From: Fortiea sp. LEGE XX443
Lineage (GTDB): Bacteria; Cyanobacteriota; Cyanobacteriia; Cyanobacteriales; Nostocaceae
Assembly: GCF_015206815.1 (NCBI RefSeq)
Contig: NZ_JADEXZ010000065.1
Coordinates: 1-33,359 of the forward strand
Direction: 5' to 3'
Length of the DNA: 33,359 nt
Below the pieces are notes generated by a model that made no database searches, had not been told where the DNA came from, and worked only from the letters and a program-made list of their open reading frames with translations. Of this stretch, positions 7,884 through 15,687 are shown in pieces (position 1 is the stretch's first letter; every line of letters starts with the position of its first letter). The translations under genes and the position numbers were made by a program.

Positions 7884-7933
7884 CCGCTCTGAATATTAGG
7901 TCAACAGACCTAAATCAGAGCGGATAGTTTTTT
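7884..7933 (+). terminator. Rho-independent terminator of the structured RNA
   Basis: CCGCTCTGA (7884-7892) pairs with TCAGAGCGG (7915-7923). Inside it TTAGGTC (7896-7902) pairs with GACCTAA (7907-7913) around AACA. Six T follow at 7928-7933. The left arm can instead pair with CAGAGCG at 7650-7656 near the RNA's 5' end. Confidence 0.85.
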
Positions 7934-8112
7934 ATAAGTTACTTTCAGAAAATCAACTCTTCGTATGATTCTTCTGGATTTATATATATATTTTCATTAT
8001 CAAGTCCCGATTTTCCAAAAAGCCAGGTACTAACTCGCAAAAAGTCCAACCCAGTTATTTTAACCCAGACATTAGAAATTAAAGCTTTCACAGAATATCA
8101 GGATTTTTAGCT

Positions 8113-8394
8113 ATGGCACAACTACTGACTAAAGCAGAAATTCAAGAACGTGCAAGTGGTCTATCAGGTTGGACTGTTGAAGGAAACGAGTTGCAGACTA
8201 CTCACAAATTTAAAGATTTTGTTGCAGCAATTGAATTCGTTAATAAGTTGGTGGAACCTGCTGAATCCGCGGGACATCATCCAGACATAGAAATTTCCTA
8301 TAACAAAGTCAAGGTTACACTTACAACTCATGATGCAGGTGGGTTAACTCAAAAAGACTTTGACCTAGCGACGGTAATTTCTCAAATTGGTTAA
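8113..8394 (+). CDS. phhB: Pterin-4a-carbinolamine dehydratase
   Basis: A 93-residue protein of normal length for the PCD/DCoH family. It dehydrates 4a-hydroxy-tetrahydropterin, recycling pterin cofactors. The active-site signature E-S-A-G-H-H-P-D-I-E-I-S-Y-N (about 51-64) is intact, with the His-His-Pro pair, the aromatic after it, the later H in LTTHDAGG and the closing D of K-D-F-D. The N-terminus (LTKAEIQERASGLSGWTVEG) is also typical. It appears to be a single-gene unit: the structured RNA's terminator ends 180 nt upstream and the porin promoter lies downstream. No obvious promoter stands out in its AT-rich leader. Cyanobacteria make pterins, but the exact hydroxylase partner is not visible here. 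Confidence 0.93.
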   Translation: MAQLLTKAEIQERASGLSGWTVEGNELQTTHKFKDFVAAIEFVNKLVEPAESAGHHPDIEISYNKVKVTLTTHDAGGLTQKDFDLATVISQIG

Positions 8395-8635
8395 AGTCTT
8401 TTGCATAGTTTCGACTAGGTGACGGAAATTTAATATTGCTGAATAAGGGGATGAATTAGGCTGAGATGGTGAGACAAGGCTGCGGAAAAAATTGCCTTGC
8501 GCGTCTTCCAAAGGCACTCTGTTAGGCAGCTTTGCCGATTTTTTCAATGGGAATTACAAATGCTCTCGACCTTACTCTCGCCAGAGAAAAGATAGAAGTT
8601 TTCCTGTGACAGTTTAGCAGCCGATCGCACTTAGC
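8395..8635. other. Intergenic region between phhB and the porin promoter
   Basis: About 240 bases without a convincing gene. The short stretch 8484-8545 (TTGCCTTGCGCGTC and GGCACTCTGTTAGGCAGC) is GC-richer and resembles dispersed non-coding sequence rather than coding DNA. No terminator hairpin with a T tract was found for phhB. Confidence 0.4.
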
Positions 8636-8663
8636 TTGTCATCTGCGGCTAATGCTTTATAAT
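8636..8663 (+). promoter_or_regulatory. Sigma-70-type promoter of the SLH porin gene
   Basis: TTGTCA (8636-8641), a 16-bp spacer and a perfect TATAAT (8658-8663). The start would be near 8670, leaving a leader of about 195 nt before the porin ATG. The strength of the match suits an abundant outer-membrane protein. Confidence 0.7.
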
Positions 8664-8863
8664 CATAAGCTATAAGGCTATGTTTTTGTATAAGTGAATT
8701 GCATCAATTTTTAACCTTAAGTTAATCAGATGTTAGCTTTGCAAAAACTAAAATTGTAGTAATGGCACTGCACCTCATTAACGAAATTCCAAAAAATCTC
8801 GGATTAATGAGAATAAGTGCAATGAAACAATTCTGTATACAAGGTGTGAGGAGAAAAGTAAAA

Positions 8864-10618
8864 ATGTCTAATCTCTTGTGGAAATCCCTCGTGGTTAGCC
8901 CGGCAGTTTTAGGAGCAACGTTACTCGTTTCAGCAACAGCAATTGCGGCTCCCAATGCAACCACAGAAGTTTCAACAACTGAAACAACCGTTGCAGCAGA
9001 AGTTGTTCAGCCAGAAATCTTGGCACAAGCAGCTCCTACTAACAGCGACAGCAAAGTCATAGACCAAGTTAACAATTACAGCACCGAAGGCAGAGGCAAC
9101 AATTCTCTGTCTCAAGTAACTTCGGTTTCCCAGTTTTCTGACGTGCAACCAACCGACTGGGCTTTCCAAGCATTACAGTCCTTGGTAGAGCGTTACGGTT
9201 GTATTGCTGGTTATCCTAATGGTACTTATCGTGGGAACCGCGCTCTCACCCGTTACGAATTTGCTGCTGGTTTGAACGCTTGTTTAGATCGGGTAAATGA
9301 ATTGATTGCCACAGCAACAGCTGACTTGGTAACTAAACAAGATTTAGCAACTCTCCAGCGGTTACAAGAAGAATTTTCGGCTGAATTGGCAACCTTGCGT
9401 GGCCGTGTGGATGCTTTAGAAGCACGGACTGCTGAATTAGAAGCTAATCAATTTTCCACCACCACCAAACTAGTTGGTGAAGCAATTTTCGCCGTTACCG
9501 ATGTATTTGGCGATCGCAGTGGAGAAAGAAACAATACTGTTTTCCAAGACAGAGTACGTCTAGGCTTGCAAACCAGCTTCACAGGTAGAGACGTGTTGAC
9601 CACCCGTTTAACCGCTGGTAATGCTACTCCCTTTACTCTAGCCGACAACGCTGGTAACGATATTAATAGCGCAGAACCGTTACAAACGTTCAATGTTGGT
9701 AGCACCGGTGCCAACGACGTTGAAATAGACCGATTAACCTATGAAGCTCCCCTTGGCCCAGTCCAAGTTTACTTAGCTGCGGCTGGTGGTAAACACAGCC
9801 ACTATACTGCTGTAAATAACCCCTACTTCTTTGACAGAACAGATGGCGGTAATGGTTCACTGTCCACCTTGTCATCTGAAAACCCAATTTACCGCATCGG
9901 TGGCGGCGCAGGTCTAGCATTAAATATACCTTTTGGTCAAGGTGGCAGTATTATCAAGCCCAGTTCCATCACCGTAGGTTACTTAGCATCTGAAGCTGAT
10001 AGTCCAACTTCTGGTGAAGGTCTGTTCAACGGTAACTATGCAGCTTTAGGACAATTGAACTTTGGTCTTGGCGATCGCGTAGCTCTTGCTGCTACTTATG
10101 TCCACGGTTATCACGGTACAGGTAGTGCTTTATTCGATGGTGGTGAGCAAGACAATTTAGGAACAGGTGTAGTAGGCACTAACTTAGGCAACCTAGCTGG
10201 TGGTTCTAACCGATTGACTGGAGAGCAAAGTCCATACTCTAGCAATTCCTTTGGTTTATCAGCAGCATTCAGACCTAGCGATAAACTCTCCATCAGTGGT
10301 TTCATTTCTTACAGCGATGTCACTGGCTTTGGTGCTAATGACAATGCTGAAGTTTGGAGCTACGGCGTTGGTGTAGCACTACCTGACTTTGGTAAGAGAG
10401 GTAACGTCCTCGGTGTATTTGCAGGTGTTCAACCTTATGCTCGTGGTATACAAGCAGGTGCCAACGATCTTCCATATCAAGTAGAAGGCTTCTACAAATA
10501 TCGCGTATCTGATAATATTTCCATCACCCCTGGTGTGATTTGGTTGTCCTCTCCTGGTCAGAGCGACAATAACGAAGATGCGTTCATTGGTACTCTCAGA
10601 ACAACCTTCACATTCTAG
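8864..10618 (+). CDS. SLH-domain carbohydrate/ion porin (OprB-like outer-membrane protein)
   Basis: 584 residues from ATG 8864, chosen over the upstream in-frame ATG at 8762 because GAGGAG stands 11 bases before it and a signal peptide follows (WKSLVVSPAVLGATLLVSA, cleavage after A-I-A-A). Residues about 89-150 are one SLH domain (FSDVQPTDWAFQALQSLVER, YPNGTYRGNRALTRYEFAAG) that anchors to peptidoglycan-linked polymer. A short coiled coil (about 155-195, LATLQRLQEEFSAELATL) follows. The rest is a beta-barrel of alternating Gly/aromatic strands ending in F at the C-terminus (RTTFTF), as needed for BAM insertion. This is the usual build of major cyanobacterial porins, which carry small solutes and ions across the outer membrane. 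It has its own promoter and terminator. Confidence 0.93.
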   Translation: MSNLLWKSLVVSPAVLGATLLVSATAIAAPNATTEVSTTETTVAAEVVQPEILAQAAPTNSDSKVIDQVNNYSTEGRGNNSLSQVTSVSQFSDVQPTDWAFQALQSLVERYGCIAGYPNGTYRGNRALTRYEFAAGLNACLDRVNELIATATADLVTKQDLATLQRLQEEFSAELATLRGRVDALEARTAELEANQFSTTTKLVGEAIFAVTDVFGDRSGERNNTVFQDRVRLGLQTSFTGRDVLTTRLTAGNATPFTLADNAGNDINSAEPLQTFNVGSTGANDVEIDRLTYEAPLGPVQVYLAAAGGKHSHYTAVNNPYFFDRTDGGNGSLSTLSSENPIYRIGGGAGLALNIPFGQGGSIIKPSSITVGYLASEADSPTSGEGLFNGNYAALGQLNFGLGDRVALAATYVHGYHGTGSALFDGGEQDNLGTGVVGTNLGNLAGGSNRLTGEQSPYSSNSFGLSAAFRPSDKLSISGFISYSDVTGFGANDNAEVWSYGVGVALPDFGKRGNVLGVFAGVQPYARGIQAGANDLPYQVEGFYKYRVSDNISITPGVIWLSSPGQSDNNEDAFIGTLRTTFTF

Positions 10619-10657
10619 AAAGTTGAAAATCCTGATCTAACTTTCAATTAAAATTTA

Positions 10658-10681
10658 CCCCGCCGAAAGGTGGGGTTTTTT
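10658..10681 (+). terminator. Rho-independent terminator of the porin gene
   Basis: CCCCGCC (10658-10664), loop GAAA, GGTGGGG (10669-10675), then six T. One G-T wobble in a 7-bp stem. Confidence 0.9.
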
Positions 10682-10756
10682 GCTGGCTTTGCATTATCAA
10701 TTTTCTAAAATTAGGCAACACATTTAAACCCCACAACCCAGACCAAATCACAGTTT

Positions 10757-10784
10757 CTTAATTACGAATTACGAATTGGTATTA
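10757..10784. repeat. Dispersed repeat TAATACCAATTCGTAATTCG, reverse orientation
   Basis: CTTAATTACGAATTACGAAT then TGGTATTA is the reverse complement of the repeat end found at 28841-28863. It abuts the relE-type gene so closely that its TTA (10782-10784) is that gene's TAA stop codon. Confidence 0.7.
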
Positions 10785-11144
10785 GATATCCTCACCATAA
10801 AAATCAGCGACAATATCTCGAATTTCATTTGCATCAATATCTTCTCCGTCAGATTTTGAATAAATCGTTAGCAACAAAATACTTGTCGGTGACTCAACTT
10901 GGTAAATCAAGCGGTATCCAGCACTCTTACCTTTTTGGATATTACTGTTGCGAACTCTTACTTTGTAAACAACGTACTTCTCACCAATACCACCAATCCT
11001 GTCTCCGAAAATATTTCCTTGTTGTAGTTGTTCGATAATTGGTTGGACATCAGAGCGAATATTGCGAAATCTTTTTGAGAGTCTGTAAAGTTCCTGCTCA
11101 AACTCATCAGAAAATCGAATTGAAACCGCCTTATCACTCTGCAT
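10782..11144 (-). CDS. relE: RelE/ParE-superfamily toxin
   Basis: 120 residues from ATG 11144; a longer frame opens at 11165, but AAAGGA precedes the internal ATG and gives an 11-nt overlap with the antitoxin end. Typical RelE-like features are VSIRFSDEFEQELYRLSKRF at the start, the D-V-Q-P-I-I-E-Q-L-Q-Q-G helix and the core YKVRVRNSNIQKGKSAGYRL followed by a strand ILLLTIYSKSD. Basic residues in the core (R, K, R-L-I-Y) match those used for mRNA cleavage on the ribosome. It forms a toxin-antitoxin operon with the RelN-like gene immediately upstream. The stop codon lies at the edge of a dispersed repeat, so the last residues may have been altered by the repeat's arrival. Confidence 0.85.
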   Translation of the reverse strand: MQSDKAVSIRFSDEFEQELYRLSKRFRNIRSDVQPIIEQLQQGNIFGDRIGGIGEKYVVYKVRVRNSNIQKGKSAGYRLIYQVESPTSILLLTIYSKSDGEDIDANEIRDIVADFYGEDI

Positions 11145-11391
11145 CAATCCTTTCCCATAGCTCACTAATTGGTCTAGTTTGCCCTGTTTTTGCTTGCTGC
11201 AAGGCTCTCCTCAAGCTGGCTTTAATCTCCTCAACAGGTGTATCGTCAGGATCAACCTCTTCAGTTTCTGTTGGTTCTGGAACTAAGACAATCACCCGCA
11301 CTTGATGAGGATAAGTCGTTCCGTGAATCGGCTCATCTAGAATCAGGTTTCCCGCAGAGTCAATTTTGCCAGTCACTTCGATCGCTTTCAT
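11134..11391 (-). CDS. relN: RelN-type antitoxin
   Basis: 85 residues. The N-terminal half (MKAIEVTGKIDSAGNLILDE) is the beta-strand dimerisation segment typical of cyanobacterial RelN antitoxins. The C-terminal half is acidic and helical (E-E-V-D-P-D-D-T, EEIKASLRRALQQAKTGQT, ISELWERIDAE), as expected for the toxin-wrapping part. It precedes and overlaps relE, and the complex probably represses its own promoter in the spacer just upstream. The antitoxin is expected to be degraded under stress, freeing the toxin. Confidence 0.85.
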   Translation of the reverse strand: MKAIEVTGKIDSAGNLILDEPIHGTTYPHQVRVIVLVPEPTETEEVDPDDTPVEEIKASLRRALQQAKTGQTRPISELWERIDAE

Positions 11392-11878
11392 TTGTTATCC
11401 ACCTCATTGTGTAGTAGATTTTAAGCTAATCCACCTTTAAGTTAGATAGTGTTTAGCCTCCGAGAGACGCAGGGATGCAATTTGAATGATTATTAGCTTA
11501 ACACGAGCAAATCCGAGCAGGTTAAGGGAGTTGAAGTATATTTAAGCTTGACTTAAAAAAGCTTTGCTCTTGTTTTCTGATATCAATTTAAGATTAAAGA
11601 TTACTGGTTATACTAAGCTGTTGAGTCAAAACCTTGAATCAGAAACTGAACACGGCTTGACGCATCTATTCATCCATACTACAATATACTACACAGCACT
11701 TATTGACTGACTGTTTACTATTCAAAACCAGACTATACTTGTAGCATGTAGTTTATATCTGGCTGAATTTTGAACAACATCAATTCTTGTAAGGCTTTGA
11801 TGAATAAAATTAAGTAAATTAATTTTTATTTACTGTGATGTATATTGGCGCAAACATTGTTACAAAATAAGTGAAAAT
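11392..11878. other. Intergenic region between relN and the AAA ATPase gene
   Basis: 487 bases, AT-rich, between divergent genes. It should hold the relNE promoter/operator and a promoter for the ATPase, but no clear -35/-10 pair with good spacing could be defined. No coding frame of note and no HIP1 site. Confidence 0.4.
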
Positions 11879-13081
11879 ATGGAATTTAATTATTTTAGAA
11901 GTAACGAAAGCACATCCAATAATAATAAACAGCAAAACTTACTAACTAGCGGTTGGCGACCATTACAAAGAGAGTTAGATTGGGAATTTTTATGGCAACT
12001 TGCGCGTGATGACAACAAGGAATTCACCCAAAAAACCTTGAATTTAGCCAGTACGTTTGGTGAAGTTTTAGGGAGAAATAATTTTACTTGGTGGGCTAAC
12101 TTATTAGGTGTAGCCTCAGAGAATACCCGCTATGAATTAGAGAAATTCTGGAATTATATTACACCCGATCCGCAATCACCAGATCATCGCTATAAAGATG
12201 TTTTAAGTACAGAGACTCCAATATTACAATTTGTCAGTCGCAACAGCATACCGATTGATTACGTTTTGAACCGCCTACAAGAAATTGCTGTTTTACGTGT
12301 CTTACAAATCTTGGGCCGCCCTAATGTAATTACCCAATATTACTCCGAAAGAGATTTTTATTTCCCTGTCGAAAAATTTGTGAGTTGGGAACGCCTAGAT
12401 GTTGTTAATACTGTTAATGCTTATTGGTCAACGTACGATATTTGGCTGCAAATTGAACCATACGATCGCGGGCGGCGACAGTACACTTTAATGGCGAAAG
12501 ATTTAGCGCCATTAGTCAATAAAGCTACTTTTGACTTAGCCGTGATGTTAAGTGGCTATCAAAGCCGTGTGGGTAAAGTTCACAGTCAATTCCCGATTCG
12601 CACATTTCCAACAGATATTCAAAGTTTCACAGACGCATTACAGCAGGCGGTTCTCAATCAAAACCAGTTAGCAGTAGTGGTACACGGTAAACCAGGAACA
12701 GGTAAAACTGCATGGACACAAGCAGTAGCTAAAGAGATTCTCATGCCTTTGGGGTATGTCATCTTTATTTTGGATCATGATGCGATCGCTAACTTTGTCC
12801 CACCGACTTATTTAGAGCGGATTTGTATTATCATTAACGAAGCTGACAACTTAGCACAAAATCGAGCTTCAGAAATAGCGCAATCCAACAATAAAACAGA
12901 ACATATTTTGAGTTTGCTGGATGGAACTTTATATCAAAGTGTGATTGATGAATCTGGTATTCAGATGAAGCAGCGGTTAGTGGTATTAATGACTTGCAAC
13001 ACCACAGAAAGATTAGATCCAGCAATGTTACGTAAAGGACGGGTAGATTTAATAGCTGAGTTTACACAGCTATTTGTTTAA
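11879..13081 (+). CDS. AAA-family ATPase of unknown role
   Basis: 400 residues. The N-terminal 240 residues are a unique, mostly helical region rich in Trp (WRPLQRELDWEFLWQLARDD). The AAA module begins near 245: Walker A GKPGTGKT (270-277), Walker B-like I-I-I-N-E-A-D (317-323), sensor-1 V-V-L-M-T-C-N (368-374) and L-D-P-A-M-L-R-K-G-R-V-D with arginine-finger candidates (379-390). Walker B has Asn320 where the family has Asp, with the catalytic Glu321 kept. The protein ends ten residues after the GR-D motif, so the usual small helical lid with sensor 2 is missing. This combination resembles BCS1/FtsH-like AAA cores more than classic AAA+ helicases. The following gene, queG, begins 46 nt downstream. 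Function unknown. Confidence 0.8.
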   Translation: MEFNYFRSNESTSNNNKQQNLLTSGWRPLQRELDWEFLWQLARDDNKEFTQKTLNLASTFGEVLGRNNFTWWANLLGVASENTRYELEKFWNYITPDPQSPDHRYKDVLSTETPILQFVSRNSIPIDYVLNRLQEIAVLRVLQILGRPNVITQYYSERDFYFPVEKFVSWERLDVVNTVNAYWSTYDIWLQIEPYDRGRRQYTLMAKDLAPLVNKATFDLAVMLSGYQSRVGKVHSQFPIRTFPTDIQSFTDALQQAVLNQNQLAVVVHGKPGTGKTAWTQAVAKEILMPLGYVIFILDHDAIANFVPPTYLERICIIINEADNLAQNRASEIAQSNNKTEHILSLLDGTLYQSVIDESGIQMKQRLVVLMTCNTTERLDPAMLRKGRVDLIAEFTQLFV

Positions 13082-13127
13082 TTTTTTTTATTCTAGAGTA
13101 GCTTGTATTTTCAACTGGCGATCGCAA

Positions 13128-14102
13128 ATGAATCAGGGTGTTGTAATCAGCAGTAGTACAGTAAAAGAGAAAGCTTTGGAGTTAGGCTTTCACAAAGTTG
13201 GCATTGCTGCTGTAGATCAAGAAAATAATTCAGAAGCACAGAGATTGCAAGCATGGATAGCACTGGGTTATCACGCTGATATGGAATGGATGAGTAACCC
13301 AAAGCGTCAAGATATTCGTTTAGTCATGGCTGAAGTGCGATCGCTTGTGTGTGTTGCGCTCAATTACTACACCCCACATCAGCGCCTTGAAGGCGAGGAA
13401 TACGCCAAAATTTCCCGCTATGGTTGGGGAAGAGATTATCACAAAGTCATGCACAAAAAACTCAAGGTACTAACTACCTGGCTAGAATCTCTAGGTGAAG
13501 GTGTTCAAGCAAGGTACTATGCAGATACAGGCCCCGTGCAAGATAAAGTCTGGGCGCAAAAAGCCGGAATAGGCTGGATTGCCAAGAATGGTAATGTCAT
13601 CACCAGAGAGTATGGTTCTTGGTTGTTTTTAGGAGAAATTGTGACAAACTTGGAACTAGAATGCGATCGCCCCCATACACAACATTGCGGTAGCTGTACT
13701 CGTTGTTTAGAAGCTTGTCCCACAGGTGCAATTACCCAGCCTTTTGTAGTTGATGCCAATCGCTGCATTGCTTATCATACCATCGAAAATCGAGCCGAAA
13801 AATTGCCAGAAGCGATCGCACTCCACTTACAAGGCTGGGTTGCAGGTTGTGATATTTGTCAAGATGTTTGTCCTTGGAATCAGCGCTTTGCTCACACAAC
13901 TGACGTGACAGATTTTCAACCTTATCCTGGGAATATTTCGCCCAAGCTGATAGAATTAGCAAAAATCTCAGATGAGGAGTGGGACAGACAATTTCCGGCA
14001 TCAGCGTTGCGGCGGATTAAGCCAGAAATGCTAAGACGTAATGCCCGTGCTAATCTTGACGCATCCAGGCGAAATAATGACTCAGAAAGTAATTGTTTTT
14101 GA
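13128..14102 (+). CDS. queG: tRNA epoxyqueuosine(34) reductase
   Basis: 324 residues from ATG 13128; the frame opens earlier at 13074 but the extra residues are non-conserved. QueG removes the epoxide oxygen from epoxyqueuosine in tRNA, using cobalamin and two [4Fe-4S] clusters, the last step of queuosine synthesis. Visible are the catalytic segment Y-A-D-T-G-P-V-Q-D-K (Asp133), the first ferredoxin-like cluster motif CGSCTRCLEACPTGAI (187-202) and the second, CDICQDVCPWNQRF (241-254). The C-terminal W-D-R-Q-F-P-A-S-A-L-R-R-I-K is also typical. A HAD phosphatase gene starts inside its last 26 nt, so the two are translationally linked. Confidence 0.95.
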   Translation: MNQGVVISSSTVKEKALELGFHKVGIAAVDQENNSEAQRLQAWIALGYHADMEWMSNPKRQDIRLVMAEVRSLVCVALNYYTPHQRLEGEEYAKISRYGWGRDYHKVMHKKLKVLTTWLESLGEGVQARYYADTGPVQDKVWAQKAGIGWIAKNGNVITREYGSWLFLGEIVTNLELECDRPHTQHCGSCTRCLEACPTGAITQPFVVDANRCIAYHTIENRAEKLPEAIALHLQGWVAGCDICQDVCPWNQRFAHTTDVTDFQPYPGNISPKLIELAKISDEEWDRQFPASALRRIKPEMLRRNARANLDASRRNNDSESNCF

Positions 14103-14715
14103 TTTTGATGGCACAATTGCAGATACAGTAGAAGCCCTTGTAGGTATTGCCAATCGTTTAGCTACAGAGTTTGGCTACAGACAAATTACTCCAGAGCAAC
14201 TCGCTTACTTGAGGAATTTAACCTCTAGAGAAATTATTAAATACTCAGGCGTTTCTCTATTGAAGATTCCTTTTCTACTCAAAAAAGTCAAATCAGAATT
14301 AAAAAATAAAATTCACGAATTTCAACCAATTCCGGGAATTCAAGAAGCACTCACAGAACTCAAAAATCAAGGTTATAAGTTAGGAATTATTACTTCTAAT
14401 TCTAAGGAAAACGTTACGGCTTTCCTAGAAAACCACGAATTGGAAAACCTCTTTGATTTTATTTATTCAGGAGTAACTATTTTTGGAAAAACAACGATTA
14501 TTAATAATGTATTAAAGCAAAAGCAACTTAAAACTCAAGCAGTTATCTATGTTGGTGATGAAACCAGAGATATAGAAGCATCAAAGAAAGCTAATATTAA
14601 AGTAGTTGCAGTCACTTGGGGGTTTAATTCTCCAGAGATATTGTCTAAGCAGAAGCCAGATTTTTTAATTCACCACCCAAGGGAACTGCTAGAAATTGTT
14701 AAAAATTGCTGTTAA
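14077..14715 (+). CDS. HAD-superfamily phosphatase (phosphoglycolate-phosphatase-like)
   Basis: 212 residues from ATG 14077; an earlier in-frame start at 14041 adds non-conserved residues. HAD motifs are complete: VIVFDFDGTIAD (motif I, nucleophile Asp9 and Asp11), G-I-I-T-S-N-S (motif II), the F-G-K-T-T Lys (motif III) and Y-V-G-D-E-T-R-D-I-E-A (motif IV). The cap is of the helical C1 type. Substrate unknown; small phosphorylated metabolites such as 2-phosphoglycolate or nucleotides are usual. It overlaps queG by 26 nt. A weak 10-bp inverted repeat without a T tract lies just after the stop (14719-14756). Confidence 0.88.
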   Translation: MTQKVIVFDFDGTIADTVEALVGIANRLATEFGYRQITPEQLAYLRNLTSREIIKYSGVSLLKIPFLLKKVKSELKNKIHEFQPIPGIQEALTELKNQGYKLGIITSNSKENVTAFLENHELENLFDFIYSGVTIFGKTTIINNVLKQKQLKTQAVIYVGDETRDIEASKKANIKVVAVTWGFNSPEILSKQKPDFLIHHPRELLEIVKNCC

Positions 14716-14800
14716 TAAGTCAATAATTCATAGTATCAAGTGATTTAATTATTGACTGAAAAATGATGAAGAACGCCAGGGGCGAACATACTTCAGTTGA

Positions 14801-15163
14801 CTATTTTTTAGGTTGACCTTTTTTTATAGCTTGTTTTACTAAATCATCACTGACATTTGATACACCTTCAGTTTGAGAACCACCAACTTCCTTAGCTAAT
14901 TCTAAATAATCATCAGGATTACCAGTTGGCTTGGCTTCAATTGTTTCCTCTTCTGCTTCTGGAACTTCATGTTGAGGAACAGTTGCTGTTGTGCCTTCTG
15001 TAGTACCATCTATTTCACCAACGCTGAACTGCTGTGCGGCTGCATAGTCGGCTTCAAAATCTACTTTTGGTGCTTTTTCTTCACCACTAGCAATATTTTC
15101 TGCGGCTAATTGTGCATCATGGGTAGTAGCTTCGTTTGGATTGGGTTTTACTTTATCAGCCAT
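14801..15163 (-). CDS. Small acidic, probably disordered protein
   Basis: 120 residues, very rich in Glu, Asp, Thr and Ala (EEKAPKVDFEADYAAAQQFS; VPEAEEETIEAKPTGNPDDY) and without hydrophobic core segments, so likely intrinsically disordered. The basic C-terminal tail is AIKKGQPKK. I have no functional family to offer. It faces the HAD gene convergently (85 nt apart). The ATG at 15163 begins a typical MADKVKPNPNEA opening. Confidence 0.6.
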   Translation of the reverse strand: MADKVKPNPNEATTHDAQLAAENIASGEEKAPKVDFEADYAAAQQFSVGEIDGTTEGTTATVPQHEVPEAEEETIEAKPTGNPDDYLELAKEVGGSQTEGVSNVSDDLVKQAIKKGQPKK

Positions 15164-15687
15164 AACTAATACCTTACCTTGAGTAATGTTTGAATTGCTA
15201 AGGCGATTTTATCAAAGTGCTTTGCAGTATTCCTGCCCTCTGGGGAGAGATTCTTACCTCTATTAGAAGGTAGATAAAATTGAAACTTTTTACTTTAAAT
15301 AATTCTTTCTTTTGACAGTTGAGAATAAATCTATCTGTTGTATTTTTTTTAAACTAGTATTAGTTGAACGCCACTATTATAAAAAACTTTACCAAATAGC
15401 TACCAACATATACGGTACTTTTTTAGTGATCAAGGATACAACTTTAAAATATTAGTTAATTACAAAAAATATCAAGGCTAGTCATAAACCTCATCTATGT
15501 TGGGATCTGGAGTTTTTGATGATTCTGTTGTATCATTGCGACGTAAGGAAGCAATCTGATCATCTCGATAAAAAACTACGATTCTCAAAGTAGACGAAGT
15601 TTAGAAAGAAAACAATGCTGAATCTTACGGTTTTGAGGCTGGTACATAGAAATAAATAAATATACGTTTCTTGTTATCTTTTAAAGA
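15164..15687. other. Intergenic region upstream of the amine oxidase gene
   Basis: 524 AT-rich bases between divergent genes. Apart from the possible minus-strand fragment at 15478-15600, nothing structured was seen; promoters for both flanking genes should lie here. Confidence 0.4.
15478..15600 (-). pseudogene. Possible C-terminal gene fragment
   Basis: A 40-codon open stretch on the minus strand, ending at TAG (15480-15478), reads like protein: LRIVVFYRDDQIASLRRND, then an acidic tail PDPNIDEVYD. It has no start codon, and the frame is closed by TAA at 15601-15603. Perhaps the tail of a lost gene; a chance frame is possible. Confidence 0.25.

Larger units (their letters stand above)
7640..7933 (+). 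ncRNA. Highly structured RNA of unrecognised family
   Basis: About 290 nt bounded by a promoter-like element and a terminator. By eye it folds into consecutive helices. These are: CAGAGC/GCTCTG (7650-7655 with 7660-7665); CCTT-TTG-CTAAG with CTTAG-CAA-AAGG (7666-7681 with 7686-7699); GATGCCCATG with CATGGG-CATC (7704-7713 with 7731-7741); a GC-rich hairpin CCGGC/GCCGG (7755-7759 with 7765-7769); TTAGTT/AACTAA (7791-7796 with 7806-7811); CTGGGAG-TTC-CTCCCGG (7836-7852); and a perfect long-range helix TCAGGTTGCA/TGCAACCTGA (7740-7749 with 7862-7871) enclosing the middle hairpins. It does not match tmRNA, RNase P RNA, SRP RNA, 6S RNA or the riboswitch cores I checked from memory. It could be a free small RNA, a riboregulator, or the leader of the 23-codon frame it contains. 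phhB begins 180 nt after the terminator. Confidence 0.65.

Noticed and set aside
7640-7933. The structured RNA as a cobalamin riboswitch, because of CCTGAAGACCCGC near its 3' end.
   Set aside because: The B12 box (GCCACTG) and the other conserved core segments are absent in the required order.
7640-7933. The structured RNA as a retron msr/msd, because its two ends can pair.
   Set aside because: No reverse transcriptase is encoded in the window and no priming-G context was found.
8762-8863. The upstream ATG extension of the porin frame (34 extra residues).
   Set aside because: The internal ATG at 8864 has GAGGAG before it and starts a normal signal peptide; the extension would mask it.
9448-9920. 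Minus-strand open frames inside the porin gene.
   Set aside because: They are shadows of a gene with clear signal peptide, SLH and barrel features; no independent start signals.
14719-14756. The GTCAATAATT/AATTATTGAC inverted repeat as a terminator for the HAD gene.
   Set aside because: AT-only stem, 18-nt loop and no T tract.
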